DNA from: Caenibacillus caldisaponilyticus
GTDB taxonomy: Bacteria; Bacillota; Bacilli; Bacillales; Sporolactobacillaceae
Reading direction: 5' to 3'
DNA: 64,000 nucleotides
NCBI RefSeq assembly: GCF_002003465.1
Contig: NZ_BDDQ01000009.1
Coordinates: 30,202-94,201, forward strand
The position numbers were made by a program, and so were the translations under genes. Each line of letters begins with the position of its first letter. Positions within the stretch are counted from its first letter, which is position 1. Shown in pieces: positions 10,322 through 20,352 of this stretch. A model generated the notes under the pieces. That model had not been told where the DNA came from. It was given only the letters and a program-made list of their open reading frames with translations, and ran no database searches.

Positions 10322-12721
10322 ATGACGATGAGCGATCAATCGGCATTGGACTTGTTTGCCGAGGAAAAAAAATATATCAAAGGGATCCCGGAGCGCATCA
10401 TCTTTCACAATGACGACAACGCCTATACGGTATTGCGGGTGAAGATCGAGGAAACGAACGAAAACATTGACGAAAAAGACATCATCGTCTGCGGATATTT
10501 TCCCGTCATCCATCTGCACGAAAGCTATCAATTTTTCGGACAGGTCAAACTGCATCCGCGCTACGGCAAACAATTCGAAGCCGATCAGTTTCGCAAGCTT
10601 CTCCCGCAATCCAAAGCCGGCATCGTCCAGTACTTGTCCGGTGATCTCTTTCCGGGCATCGGAAAGAAAACCGCCGAAGCGATTGTCGAGGCCCTCGGCG
10701 AGGCGGCGATTTCCAAGATCTTGAACGATCGCAACGCGCTGAATGACGTCCCAAAGTTGTCAAAGGAAAAAGCGGATCAAATCTACGAGACGCTCATCGA
10801 ACATCAGGGTTTGGAAAAAGTCATGATCGCGCTTTCCGACTACGGCTTCGGCCCGCAATTGTCGATGAAAATTTATCAGGTTTACAAAAACCAAGCGATC
10901 GACATCATCAACGAAAACCCGTACCGCCTCGTCCATGACGTTGAGGGCATCGGGTTTCATCGCGCCGATGAACTCGGGAAAATGCTGGGGCTTGCGGCGG
11001 ATAGCCCTGAGCGGATTCAAGCCGGCGTATTGTTTTGGCTGAACGAACGGGCGATGAACGACGGCCACGTCTATATGCCTCTTGAGGAAACGTTGGACGG
11101 GGCGGGGCGGTTGTTGTCGACGAAAGAAGGAACGGTCGACGAAGCCGCCATCATCCGGGAGATTGAATATCTCGAAGAAGAAGGAAAACTCGTCGTCGAC
11201 GATGGGGCGGTTTATTTGCCGTCTCTCTACTATGCGGAAAAAGGGCTGGTCACGAGCATTAAAAAGCTGTCTGAACAAAAAGATTTTGAGCGGTCGTTTT
11301 CCGAAAGCGAATTTTTAGAAGCCCTTGGCTCCCTCGAAGAGCGCCTCGGCATCCAGTACGCGCCGTCGCAAAAAGAGGCGATCCGTGCCGCCCTGACTTC
11401 ACCGCTCATGATTTTGACCGGCGGACCGGGCACGGGCAAGACGACGGTCATTAAAGGCATCGTCGAGGTGTATGCGGAATTGAACGGGCTGTCGCTCAAT
11501 CCCAAGGACTACGACGATGACCGCCCGTTTCCGATCGCGCTCTGTGCGCCGACGGGAAGGGCCGCCAAGCGGATGAACGAGTCGACCGGGCTGCCGGCGA
11601 CGACGATTCACCGATTGCTGGGATGGCGCGGCGCCCAGGGCGGTTTCGAACATGATGAAGACCATCCGATTTCCGCGCGCCTTGTCATCATCGATGAAAT
11701 GTCCATGGTCGACATTTGGCTCGCCAATCAATTGTTTAAATCGCTCGCCTTGCCGACGCAGGTCGTCATCGTCGGCGATGAAGACCAATTGCCGTCGGTC
11801 GGCCCCGGCCAGGTGCTGAACGATCTCTTGCAATCGGGCGCCATCCCGACGATCCGTTTGACCGACATTTATCGTCAGGCCCAAGGCTCCTCGATCGTCG
11901 AGCTCGCCCACAGCATTAAAAACGGCGTCGTGCCGGATGACCTGTGCGAGCCGAAGGAAGACCGCCGCTTCTTTGAATGCAAACAAGCGCAGATCGTCGA
12001 TGCCGTCATGCAAGTCTGCCAAAACGCCTTAAAAAAAGGGTATACCGTGCGCGACATCCAGGTGCTCGCCCCGATTTACAAAGGCAACGCGGGGGTCGAT
12101 GCCCTCAACGCGGCGCTGCAAAATTTGTTTAACCCGCCCGATGACCAAAAACGGGCGCTCGAATACGGCGACAAAACGTTCCGGGTCGGTGATAAAGTCC
12201 TTCAGCTCGTCAACAATCCGGAAGAGAACGTGTTTAACGGTGACATCGGCGAGGTCGTCGCGGTCTTTCGGGCGAAGGAAACCGTGGAAAAAGAAGATCA
12301 GCTCGTCGTGTCGTTTGACGGCCATGAAGTGAGATACTTAAAACGCGATTTGAATCAATTGACGTTGGCTTACTGTTGTTCCATCCATAAATCGCAAGGG
12401 AGCGAATTTCCGATCGTCGTTCTCCCCGTCGTCAAGGGGTATCACCGCATGTTGCGGCGCAACTTGATTTATACCGCCGTCACGCGCAGCAAGGCGTATT
12501 TAATTCTTTGCGGCGATCCGTCCGCATTCGCTTATGCCGTCGGCCAGGCCGGCGTCGACCGCCGCTATTCGCGGCTAAAGGACAAGCTCGCCGATCGCTT
12601 GGCGTCTCCATCATCTGATTTCGCGTTTCCGGATGGCGAAGCTTTTCCGGACGACGATGAGGCGGCCGCGTTCGAGGACGAGGCGTTTCCGTACGTTGCG
12701 CCGAACTTTCCGTCCTCGTGA
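10322..12721 (+). CDS. recD2: RecD2-type superfamily 1B DNA helicase
   Basis: 799-residue helicase of the RecD2 type found without RecBC, acting 5'-3' in DNA repair and fork maintenance. An N-terminal OB-like region and tandem helix-hairpin-helix segments (GIGKKTAEAI, VEGIGFHRADELG) precede the motor. Walker A is GGPGTGKTTVIK near residue 370, Walker B is IIDEMSMVD, then VGDEDQLPSVGPG, and the C-terminal motif SIHKSQGSEFP and YTAVTRSKAYL. The start is the ATG at 10322 with GAAGGAAG upstream. The acidic tail of about 35 residues is species-specific. Confidence 0.95.
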   Translation: MTMSDQSALDLFAEEKKYIKGIPERIIFHNDDNAYTVLRVKIEETNENIDEKDIIVCGYFPVIHLHESYQFFGQVKLHPRYGKQFEADQFRKLLPQSKAGIVQYLSGDLFPGIGKKTAEAIVEALGEAAISKILNDRNALNDVPKLSKEKADQIYETLIEHQGLEKVMIALSDYGFGPQLSMKIYQVYKNQAIDIINENPYRLVHDVEGIGFHRADELGKMLGLAADSPERIQAGVLFWLNERAMNDGHVYMPLEETLDGAGRLLSTKEGTVDEAAIIREIEYLEEEGKLVVDDGAVYLPSLYYAEKGLVTSIKKLSEQKDFERSFSESEFLEALGSLEERLGIQYAPSQKEAIRAALTSPLMILTGGPGTGKTTVIKGIVEVYAELNGLSLNPKDYDDDRPFPIALCAPTGRAAKRMNESTGLPATTIHRLLGWRGAQGGFEHDEDHPISARLVIIDEMSMVDIWLANQLFKSLALPTQVVIVGDEDQLPSVGPGQVLNDLLQSGAIPTIRLTDIYRQAQGSSIVELAHSIKNGVVPDDLCEPKEDRRFFECKQAQIVDAVMQVCQNALKKGYTVRDIQVLAPIYKGNAGVDALNAALQNLFNPPDDQKRALEYGDKTFRVGDKVLQLVNNPEENVFNGDIGEVVAVFRAKETVEKEDQLVVSFDGHEVRYLKRDLNQLTLAYCCSIHKSQGSEFPIVVLPVVKGYHRMLRRNLIYTAVTRSKAYLILCGDPSAFAYAVGQAGVDRRYSRLKDKLADRLASPSSDFAFPDGEAFPDDDEAAAFEDEAFPYVAPNFPSS

Positions 12722-12829
12722 GCCCTTGACGGCCATGATCCCTGTTTTTTCGGGCAGATCATGAATGAGCGGTAAAGCGTGGTATGAATCCCAGATGGAT
12801 TGGACAGGATGGGATCTGAGGTGAAAACG

Positions 12830-13030
12830 ATGAACTGCCCGAATTGCAAAGGAAAAAATCTTGGGAAGATCGGCGTCAATCAATATTATTGTTGGGACTG
12901 CTTCGTTGAACTGTCCCTTTCCAAAGGGAAAATCTCGCTCGCCCAGATTGAAGAAGACGGTACGCTGACGGACCTCAACGATTTGTTCGAAGAAAGCGAA
13001 CTCCGCATCGAATCGCCCGGAACGGCTTAA
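12830..13030 (+). CDS. Small zinc-ribbon protein (YrzR-like)
   Basis: 66-residue protein. The N-terminus has a likely zinc ribbon with two CxxC pairs: CPNC near residues 3-6 and CWDC near 22-25. An acidic tail follows. The start is ATG 12830, seven bases after GAGGTG. It lies between recD2 and yrrI, where B. subtilis has a similar small gene (yrzR, from memory). Function is unknown. Confidence 0.7.
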   Translation: MNCPNCKGKNLGKIGVNQYYCWDCFVELSLSKGKISLAQIEEDGTLTDLNDLFEESELRIESPGTA

Positions 13031-13123
13031 CGCGCCGCCTTCCGGGCGATTCGATTACCCGCCGCCTTCCGCCGTGATTGAAGCGGCCGAATTTGTCGCA
13101 AGATAAGGGCGGAGGGATTGATT

Positions 13124-14215
13124 ATGACCAAATGGACGGCGCTCCCGTGGCTTAAGATCCTGGCGATACTCCTTCTCTTGTTTTTGAACTGTTGGATTGC
13201 GCTGAAATTGTTTCCTTATGTCGGCCATGCGCTCGGCTATCTTCTCAAAGTGCTCGCCCCGTTTCTCATCGCGGTTTTTATCGCCTATCTTCTGCACCCT
13301 TTGGTCGAGGGGCTGCACCGCCAGGGAATCGCGCGGTTGCCCGCGATCGCCATTATTTATATATTGTTTTTCGGCACGGTCATTTACGCCGGCATAAAAG
13401 GGACGCCGATCTTCATCAAGGAACTCAAAAGCTTTGCCAAGCAGGCGCCGGAATTGTCGGAAATGTACCGCGATCACGTCAATCGCTTTTATTACGCGAC
13501 GTCGGACTGGCCGGAAACGGTTCATGACCATTTCGACCGGCTCGTCGCCTCTTTGGAAGCGGGATTGAACCGCATCGTCCGCAAGATCGTCGAAACGATC
13601 CAATGGCTGTTTCGTTCCGCTTTTACGATCCTGCTCATTCCTTTTATCGTCTTCTATCTCTTGAAGGATTATGAACGGATCAAGGCATGGCTCGTTCGCT
13701 TGACGCCGCAGAGGTGGCGGGAGCCGGCGCGCGCACTGATTCGGGACGTCGACCTGTCGCTCGGCAGCTACATCCGCGGGCAACTTTTAGTCTGTTGCGT
13801 CCTCGGGGGCGTGGCTGCCGTCGGTTTATGGCTGTTGGGCATTCCTTATGCCATTCTTCTCGGCTCGTTTATCGGCATCACGGATATCATTCCGTATTTC
13901 GGACCGCTCCTCGGCGCCGTGCCGGCGGTGTTCATCGCCGTGACGGTTTCCGTCAAACAGGCGATTTTCGTCGTTTTGCTCATCGCCGTTCTCCAATTTC
14001 TTGAAGGCAACGTCATCAGCCCGCTCATCGTCGGAAAGAGCGTGCACATCCATCCGATCGTCATCATGCTTTCGCTCGTCATCGGAGGAGACGTCGCGGG
14101 CGTGGTCGGCATGCTGCTTTCCGTGCCCGTTTTCGTCACGCTTCGCGTATTCGTTCGACATTTTTGGCATTATTACAAGAAAAAAATTGACAACCGTGAA
14201 CCCTCTCATCTATAA
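13124..14215 (+). CDS. yrrI: AI-2E family (UPF0118) membrane transporter YrrI
   Basis: 363-residue polytopic membrane protein with about eight hydrophobic segments. Family hallmarks are the LLHPLV segment early on and GITDIIPYFGPLLGAVPAVF near residue 255. The substrate of this subgroup is not established; members elsewhere export AI-2 or act as Na+/H+ antiporters. The start is ATG 13124 after GGAGGG. The alaS T-box promoter overlaps its last codons. Confidence 0.9.
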   Translation: MTKWTALPWLKILAILLLLFLNCWIALKLFPYVGHALGYLLKVLAPFLIAVFIAYLLHPLVEGLHRQGIARLPAIAIIYILFFGTVIYAGIKGTPIFIKELKSFAKQAPELSEMYRDHVNRFYYATSDWPETVHDHFDRLVASLEAGLNRIVRKIVETIQWLFRSAFTILLIPFIVFYLLKDYERIKAWLVRLTPQRWREPARALIRDVDLSLGSYIRGQLLVCCVLGGVAAVGLWLLGIPYAILLGSFIGITDIIPYFGPLLGAVPAVFIAVTVSVKQAIFVVLLIAVLQFLEGNVISPLIVGKSVHIHPIVIMLSLVIGGDVAGVVGMLLSVPVFVTLRVFVRHFWHYYKKKIDNREPSHL

Positions 14216-14216
14216 T
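14187..14216 (+). promoter_or_regulatory. Sigma-A promoter of the alaS T-box leader
   Basis: TTGACA (14187-14192), 18 bp, TATAAT (14211-14216): both hexamers are perfect consensus. The -10 covers the yrrI stop codon. Confidence 0.9.
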
Positions 14217-14221
14217 GACGG

Positions 14222-14475
14222 CATGAAAAATGAAAACGATGATGGAGCGAACCGCCGGATGGTCGCGAGGCCAGAGAGGGTTTTCCGAGGCTGGAAGAAA
14301 ACCCACGTGCGACATCTGCGGAAGCCACTCCGGAGTGCAGCTAATCCCTGCCGGTATTGCGCCGTTATCGCTAACGAGGTGATAAGCCTTGTCCGCCTTC
14401 GGCCGACAGGCTTATAACCAGGGTGGTACCGCGTGAGAACAGCCTCTCGTCCCTGAATGGACGGGGGTTTTTTAT
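14222..14475 (+). promoter_or_regulatory. T-box riboswitch controlling alaS
   Basis: This leader senses uncharged tRNA-Ala and lets transcription continue into alaS. The invariant antiterminator bulge sequence AGGGTGGTACCGCG lies at 14420-14433. A terminator follows: CCTCTCGTCC pairs with GGACGGGGG, then a T-run, about 14442-14473. A GCT triplet at 14340-14342, in a loop next to AATCCC, is the likely Ala specifier. The position in front of alaS fits. Confidence 0.92.
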
Positions 14476-14527
14476 TTTCAACAAGCAATCCTCTTAAATC
14501 CTTCATTATGTTCGGGAGGGAATGCCA

Positions 14528-17165
14528 ATGAAAACGCTCAGTTCAAAAGACGTCAGAAACATGTTTCTGGATTTTTTCAAACAAAAAGGGCATAAGGTGG
14601 AGCCGAGCGCATCGCTCATTCCGGTGGACGACCCGTCTCTCCTTTGGATCAACAGCGGCGTCGCCACGCTGAAAAAGTATTTTGACGGCCGCGTCGTTCC
14701 GGACAATCCAAGAATCGTGAACGCCCAGAAGGCGATCCGGACGAACGACATAGAAAACGTCGGTTATACGGCCCGCCACCACACCTTTTTTGAGATGCTC
14801 GGCAACTTTTCGGTCGGGGATTATTTCAAGAGGGAAGCGATCCACTGGGCGTGGGAATTTCTGACCAGCCCGGATTGGATCGGGTTCGATCCGGATCGGT
14901 TGTCCGTGACCATCCATCCGGAAGACGATGAAGCCTACGAGATCTGGCATAAAGAAATCGGGATACCGGATGAGCGGATTGTTCGTCTGAAGGAAAATTT
15001 CTGGGACATCGGCGAAGGGCCGTGCGGGCCGAACTCGGAAATCTTTTACGACCGCGGCCCGGAATTCGGGGACGATCCGAACGATCCGGAGCTGTATCCC
15101 GGCGGGGAAAACGAGCGTTATCTTGAAGTGTGGAATCTCGTGTTCTCCCAATACAACCACAATCCGGACGGCAGCTATACCCCGCTGCCGAAGAAAAACA
15201 TCGATACCGGCATGGGACTTGAGCGGATGTGCTCCATTCTTCAAAACGGCAAAACCAATTTCGACACCGATCTGTTCCTGCCGATCATCGAAAAAATCGA
15301 GACCATCTCCGGGCGCCGCTACGGAAACGACGCCGAAGCGGACACCGCTTTTAAGGTGATCGCCGACCACGTTCGCGCCGTCACTTTTGCGATTTCCGAT
15401 GGCGCGCTGCCTTCGAACGAAGGGCGCGGTTATGTTCTGCGCCGCTTGATCCGTCGCGCGGTCCGTTTTGCGATGGAAATCGGCATCAACCGGCCGTTCA
15501 TGTACGAGCTCGTCCCCGTCGTTGCGGAGATCATGGGTGATTTCTACGAAAACCTGAAGAACAACACCGCCTTTGTGCAAAAGATCATCCGTTCGGAGGA
15601 AGAGCGTTTCCACGAAACCTTGCATGAAGGCATCGCGATTTTACAAGAAGTCATCGCCAAGGCGAAAGAAGAAGGAAAAACACAAATTTCCGGCGTCGAC
15701 GCCTTCAGGCTGTACGATACATTCGGGTTTCCGGTCGAATTGACGGAAGAATACGCGCAGAAGGAAGGGCTGTCCGTCGACATGGCCGCCTTCGAGCAAG
15801 AATTGGAGGCGCAAAGGGAGCGGGCGAGAAGCGCGCGCCAAGACGTCGATTCCATGCAGGTGCAAAACAACACGCTGCGCGAAATCAAGGAAGAAAGCCG
15901 GTTCATCGGTTACGAACAACATGAGGCCGATGTGAAAATCACCGTCATCATCAAGGAGAACGAACGGATTGACACCGCCCGTGCCGGGGAAGAGATCAAA
16001 ATCATGCTCGATCAAACCCCGTTTTACGCGGAAAGCGGCGGACAGATTGCCGATATCGGCACGCTGGAGAACGAAACCGCCGAGCTCCGCATTAAAGACG
16101 TGCAAAAAGCGCCGAACGGACAACACCTGCATACCGCCGTCGTCCAACGCGGCGAAGTGCGGACGGGCGACGCCTTTACGGCGAAAATCGACCGCGACCG
16201 CCGCGCCGATACGGAGAAAAACCATTCGGCGACCCATTTGCTCCATCAGGCTTTAAAAGATGTTCTCGGCCAACACGTCAACCAAGCGGGCTCGCTTGTC
16301 GCTCCGGATCGCCTGCGCTTCGACTTTTCGCATTACGCGAAAGTCACCGACGAGGAGCTGGAGCGGATCGAAGCGATCGTCAACGAAAAAATTTGGGCGT
16401 CCTTGCCCGTGACGACCATGCAAATGGGCCTTAAGGAAGCGAAAGCCATGGGCGCGATGGCGCTGTTCGGCGAAAAATACGGCGAGATCGTCCGCGTCGT
16501 TAAAATCGGCGACTACAGCTTGGAGCTTTGCGGAGGCTGCCATGTGCGCAATACAGCCGAAATCGGCCTCTTCAAAATCGTGTCGGAATCCGGCATCGGG
16601 GCGGGCACGCGCCGCATCGAAGCGGTCACGGGCAAACACGCCTTCCAATTGCTCAATCAGCGCCTGAAAGAAATGCGCGCGCTCGCCGAATCGCTGAAGA
16701 CGAACTTGGACGGCATCCCGGATCGCATCGAAGCGCTGCGCGCACAAATTCGCGAATTGGAAAAGGAAAATGCTTCGCTTACGGCGAAATTAGGAAATGC
16801 GCAAATCGATGAACTGAAAAAAACGCGTCCGCGTGGTATCCGGCGTGCCTGTTCTCGCGGAAAAAGCGGAAGGAGTGGACATGAACGGGCTGCGCGCGAT
16901 GGTTGACCGGTTAAAAAATACGCTCGAATCGGGTATTATGGTATTAGCATCCGCAGAGTCCGGTAAAGTGAACATCATTTGCGGTGTGACGAAGGATCTG
17001 GTCGAGAAGGGCTTTCACGCCGGTCAATTGGTGAAAGAGGTCGCCAAGCTTTGCGGCGGCGGCGGAGGCGGTCGGCCCGACATGGCCCAGGCGGGGGGCA
17101 AAGATCCCAAAGGGCTCGACAAGGCGTTGGCTTTTGTGACAGAATGGGTTAAAGAAAAAGCGTGA
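14528..17165 (+). CDS. alaS: Alanyl-tRNA synthetase, frameshifted in an A7 tract
   Basis: Class II synthetase for tRNA-Ala. The catalytic core shows [14 protein letters not shown] and [13 protein letters not shown]. The editing domain has [11 protein letters not shown] and [13 protein letters not shown]-terminal C-Ala domain with the Gly-rich [16 protein letters not shown] closes it. The frame breaks at the A7 run 16817-16823. Dropping one A restores an 878-residue protein, the length of B. subtilis AlaS, continuing into [19 protein letters not shown]. The downstream piece opens at 16833. An essential gene cannot be lost, so this is a sequencing error or a slippage site. ATG 14528, seven bases after GGGAGGG, is better than ATG 14522. 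Confidence 0.93.
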
Positions 17166-17246
17166 CGGACGTTCAACCGCGTGCGGGGCGATACCCGACG
17201 GCCGGGCGTATCAAGAGACATTTCATGTTGCGAGGGGAGACCTGCA

Positions 17247-17516
17247 ATGGACAAGACGATGAAGTTCAATTTCCACGATGATCCGGATCGCCAAGACATC
17301 AAGGACGTCTTGTTAAGGGTATATCAAGCGCTGCAAGACAAAGGCTACAATCCGATCAACCAAATCGTCGGCTATTTGCTTTCGGGCGATCCGGCCTACA
17401 TTCCCCGCCACCAAGACGCGCGCAATTTGATCAGAAAGATTGAGCGCGACGAAATCATAGAAGAGCTTGTCACCACATACCTTGAAAAACATTGCAAGGA
17501 TGGATTCGGCAGATGA
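17247..17516 (+). CDS. ireB: IreB family regulatory phosphoprotein (YrzL)
   Basis: 89-residue DUF965 protein. In Enterococcus faecalis IreB is a substrate of the Ser/Thr kinase IreK and affects cephalosporin resistance; its job in bacilli is unclear. The string [28 protein letters not shown]... is the family hallmark (positions about 36-65). It lies between alaS and ruvX as in most Firmicutes. The start is ATG 17247 after GAGGGGAG. Confidence 0.93.
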   Translation: MDKTMKFNFHDDPDRQDIKDVLLRVYQALQDKGYNPINQIVGYLLSGDPAYIPRHQDARNLIRKIERDEIIEELVTTYLEKHCKDGFGR

Positions 17517-17535
17517 AGCACGGGGATTTCCGGCC

Positions 17536-17970
17536 ATGAGAATCATGGGATTGGATTACGGATCGAAAACCGTCGGCGTGGCGGTCAGCGATGCGCTGGG
17601 ACTCACGGCGCAAGGCATTGAAACGATCCGTTACGAGCAACATAAGAAACACGAGCTTTTTCAACGGCTGGAAGCGTTGATCAAACAGTACGGCGTGGAG
17701 CGTCTCGTTGTCGGTTTGCCCAAAAACATGAACGGTTCGGTCGGCGAACGCGGCCGGGAAAGCGCCGCGTTTGCCGATCAATTGAAAAAGCGCTTCGGGT
17801 TGCCCGTTGAATTGTCCGATGAACGGTTGACGACCATGGCGGTGGAACGCATGCTCATCGATGCCGACGTCAGCCGCGGCAAGCGAAAAAAAGTCATCGA
17901 CAAGATGGCGGCCGTGTTGATTTTACAAAATTATTTAGATCAAATGAGAAACGGAGTGGCGCCGCAATGA
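17536..17970 (+). CDS. ruvX: Holliday junction resolvase RuvX (YqgF/YrrK)
   Basis: 144-residue RNase-H-fold nuclease, also implicated in pre-16S rRNA 5' processing. The N-terminal [15 protein letters not shown] carries a catalytic Asp, [11 protein letters not shown] follows, and DERLTT holds another acidic site. ATG 17536 is the start that matches the family N-terminus; its ribosome site is weak. Its stop overlaps the yrzB start in an ATGA arrangement, which suggests translational coupling. Confidence 0.93.
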   Translation: MRIMGLDYGSKTVGVAVSDALGLTAQGIETIRYEQHKKHELFQRLEALIKQYGVERLVVGLPKNMNGSVGERGRESAAFADQLKKRFGLPVELSDERLTTMAVERMLIDADVSRGKRKKVIDKMAAVLILQNYLDQMRNGVAPQ

Positions 17971-18248
17971 CACATGAAGAACAAGAACGCATCATCATCC
18001 CGGATGAAAACGGCGAGGAACACCTTTTCGACATCCTCTTTACGTTTGACGTTGAGCAAACCGGACGCTCCTACATGGTGGTGAAGCCTGTCGAAGCCCC
18101 CGAGGACGACGATGACGAATATGAAGAAGTGTTTGGTTTCCGTTATGAAGAAACCGATGGCGAGTTCAGCTTATATCCCATCGAAACCGATGCGGAATGG
18201 GATATGGTTGAAGAGATGCTGAACACGTTTACCACGGAAGACATCTGA
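17967..18248 (+). CDS. yrzB: DUF1292 protein YrzB
   Basis: 93-residue very acidic protein. [19 protein letters not shown] and a C-terminal W-D/E-rich motif ([13 protein letters not shown]) are typical. Function is unknown; the ireB-ruvX-yrzB trio is conserved in Firmicutes. It ends at a terminator. Confidence 0.92.
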   Translation: MTHEEQERIIIPDENGEEHLFDILFTFDVEQTGRSYMVVKPVEAPEDDDDEYEEVFGFRYEETDGEFSLYPIETDAEWDMVEEMLNTFTTEDI

Positions 18249-18267
18249 TTTCTCCCCCCGTCAATCC

Positions 18268-18298
18268 GGCGGCTTTTCCTTAGGGAAGCCGCCTTTTT
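18268..18298 (+). terminator. Terminator after yrzB
   Basis: GGCGGCTTTTCC, loop, GGGAAGCCGCC followed by TTTTT. Confidence 0.9.
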
Positions 18299-18404
18299 GT
18301 GGTCGAATGCAGGGGACGAGCTTAAAGGGGCGATGGCGCCGGCTTCTTTTTCCCAATCCGCTCTTATAAGAAGCAGATGCTGATCCGACATTTCAGCGCA
18401 TATA

Positions 18405-18432
18405 TCGACAGAGCGGCGTCTTATAGTATAAT
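18405..18432 (+). promoter_or_regulatory. Promoter of mltG
   Basis: TATAAT at 18427-18432 with TCGACA at 18405-18410, 16 bp apart. It lies 30 bp before the start codon. Confidence 0.6.
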
Positions 18433-18462
18433 GATCGTGGGAAATTGAAAGGAGCGTCGCCA

Positions 18463-19599
18463 TTGTCACAAACGAATGATCGGTGGAACCAATGGATGGA
18501 ACAGAGCGAAGAGGCCCGGCTCGTCAGGCGCATCGCCGCCGTTGTGGTGAGCGCGGTTCTTGTCCTGATCGTCGCGGGCGGATTGTTTGCCACTTACTAC
18601 GTTCAGCGCGCGCTAAAACCGCTTAATGCCGACAGCAAACAACAAAAGGTCGTCACGATCCCGACCGGGTCGTCCGCTGCTGAGATCGGGAGGATTTTAA
18701 AGGATAAAGGCATTATCCGCAACGCGACCGTTTTTCGTTTTTATTGCAAGTATAAGAATGAACATGATTTTAAAGCGGGCGTCTATCGGCTTTCGCCTTC
18801 GATGTCGATCGATCAAATCATCAAGGCGATCGAATCCGGCCGAACCTATGCCGGCGCCGGATTGACGCTCACCATTCCTGAAGGGCTTTGGGTGGAAGAC
18901 ATTGCCGCGCGGATCGCGGCGAAGACGAAATACTCCAAGGATGAAATCTTGAATGTGATGAAGGACCGCGCTTATATTAAAACCCATTTCATGAAGGATT
19001 ACCCGTTTTTAAACGACGTTATTCTCGATAAACAGATCAAATATCCGCTGGAAGGATATTTGTTCCCGGCGACGTATCGATTTACAAAGAAAAATCCGAG
19101 CATCGATGAAATCATTAAACAGATGTTGGACAAGACCCAGGCGGTGCTGGGCAAATATCAGGATGACATCGCAAACAGCCGATTGGGTTCCGTCCACAAA
19201 GTGTTGACGATGGCGTCGCTCGTCGAAGCTGAGGCAAAAAACGACACCGATCGCAGGCTGATCGCCGGCGTCTTTTACAACCGGTTGAAAAAAGGCATGC
19301 CGCTCCAAAGCGACATGACCGCGCTTTATGCCGTCGGAAAAAGAAAAGCCCACGTCACGTTCAAAGACACGGGTCAATCTTCGCCATATAATACCTATTT
19401 GCACAAAAATCTCCCGGTCGGGCCGATCGACAATCCCGGCGAAGCGTCGCTAAGGGCCGTCCTTCATCCGACCCCGTCCGACTATCTCTACTTCTACGCC
19501 CGTCCGAACGGGGAGATTCTCTATGCCAAGACGCTCAAAGAACATCAGGCGAACATAAAAAAATATAAAAAGGAATGGGCAAAATTGAAAGAGGAGTGA
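18463..19599 (+). CDS. mltG: Endolytic peptidoglycan transglycosylase MltG (YrrL)
   Basis: 378-residue membrane-anchored lytic transglycosylase that cuts nascent glycan strands and sets strand length. One N-terminal membrane helix (about residues 20-45) is followed by a LysM-like segment and the YceG/MltG catalytic domain. It contains EGLWVEDIAARIA, LEGYLFPATYRF, the catalytic Glu in MASLVEAEAK, and SPYNTYLHKNLPVGPI. The start is TTG 18463 with AAAGGAG eight bases upstream, and its own promoter precedes it. The neighbour pbpI also acts on the wall. Confidence 0.94.
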   Translation: MSQTNDRWNQWMEQSEEARLVRRIAAVVVSAVLVLIVAGGLFATYYVQRALKPLNADSKQQKVVTIPTGSSAAEIGRILKDKGIIRNATVFRFYCKYKNEHDFKAGVYRLSPSMSIDQIIKAIESGRTYAGAGLTLTIPEGLWVEDIAARIAAKTKYSKDEILNVMKDRAYIKTHFMKDYPFLNDVILDKQIKYPLEGYLFPATYRFTKKNPSIDEIIKQMLDKTQAVLGKYQDDIANSRLGSVHKVLTMASLVEAEAKNDTDRRLIAGVFYNRLKKGMPLQSDMTALYAVGKRKAHVTFKDTGQSSPYNTYLHKNLPVGPIDNPGEASLRAVLHPTPSDYLYFYARPNGEILYAKTLKEHQANIKKYKKEWAKLKEE

Positions 19600-19677
19600 C
19601 CGGGCGGGTCGCCCTCTTCTTTTAACGCGGTCCCGTTGCATCGGTGCCCACCTTGGTTCGGAGGGAAGGATGGCTTC

Positions 19678-20319
19678 TTGGAAGAGGAAAGTTTAAATCG
19701 TTATCTCACGCGATTAAACGGCGGGGAGGCGAGCGGGTTGCAGGCGCTTGCGGAGGAAGCCCGGGCGGAAGGGATTCCGATCATGCAGCCCGAAGCGCTC
19801 GCCGTTCTCCTTTTGTGCATCCGCATGAAGCGGCCGAACACGATTCTGGAGATCGGGACCGCCATCGGTTATTCCGCCATCCAAATGGCGCTTGCCTCTG
19901 GCCGTGGCGCGAGGGTGGTCACCGTGGAACGCGATCCCATCCTCGCCGGTCGTGCGCGCGACAACGTGGCGCGCTTTAACCTGCAGGACGCGGTCGAGGT
20001 GATTGAAGGCGATGCGCTGGAGGCCGTCGAAGCCGTCCGCGTCCATGGCCCGTATGATTTCATCGTCATCGATGCCGGTAAAGGCCATTACAAGGAATTT
20101 TTTACGACCTACGCGGCCGGTCTCGTCCGGGGCGGCGTCGTGTTTTGCGACAATGTGCTGTTCCGCCGCCATGTGTTGAACCCGGAAGCGGCGCCGAAGC
20201 GGATTCGGCGGCTCGCCGCCAAAATGGACGCGTTTAACCGCTGGCTCGCCCGGCAACCGGGCTTTGATACCATGTTTTTGTCGGTCGGGGACGGCGTGTC
20301 CATCAGCATTCGCAAATAA
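19678..20319 (+). CDS. trmR: tRNA 5-hydroxyuridine methyltransferase TrmR (YrrM), class I SAM O-methyltransferase
   Basis: 213-residue enzyme of the COMT-like O-methyltransferase family. In B. subtilis it makes 5-methoxyuridine at tRNA position 34. The SAM loop EIGTAIGYSAI, the VERDP acidic strand end and FIVIDAGKGHY with the metal-binding Asp are visible. TTG 19678 is chosen because GGAGGGAAGG ends eight bases upstream. In B. subtilis the peptidase-U32 genes trhP1 and trhP2 (yrrN, yrrO), which make the hydroxyuridine substrate, follow directly. Here udk follows instead. Confidence 0.88.
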   Translation: MEEESLNRYLTRLNGGEASGLQALAEEARAEGIPIMQPEALAVLLLCIRMKRPNTILEIGTAIGYSAIQMALASGRGARVVTVERDPILAGRARDNVARFNLQDAVEVIEGDALEAVEAVRVHGPYDFIVIDAGKGHYKEFFTTYAAGLVRGGVVFCDNVLFRRHVLNPEAAPKRIRRLAAKMDAFNRWLARQPGFDTMFLSVGDGVSISIRK

Positions 20320-20352
20320 ACAAAGCAACCAAATAGAAAGGATTTTTTAAGC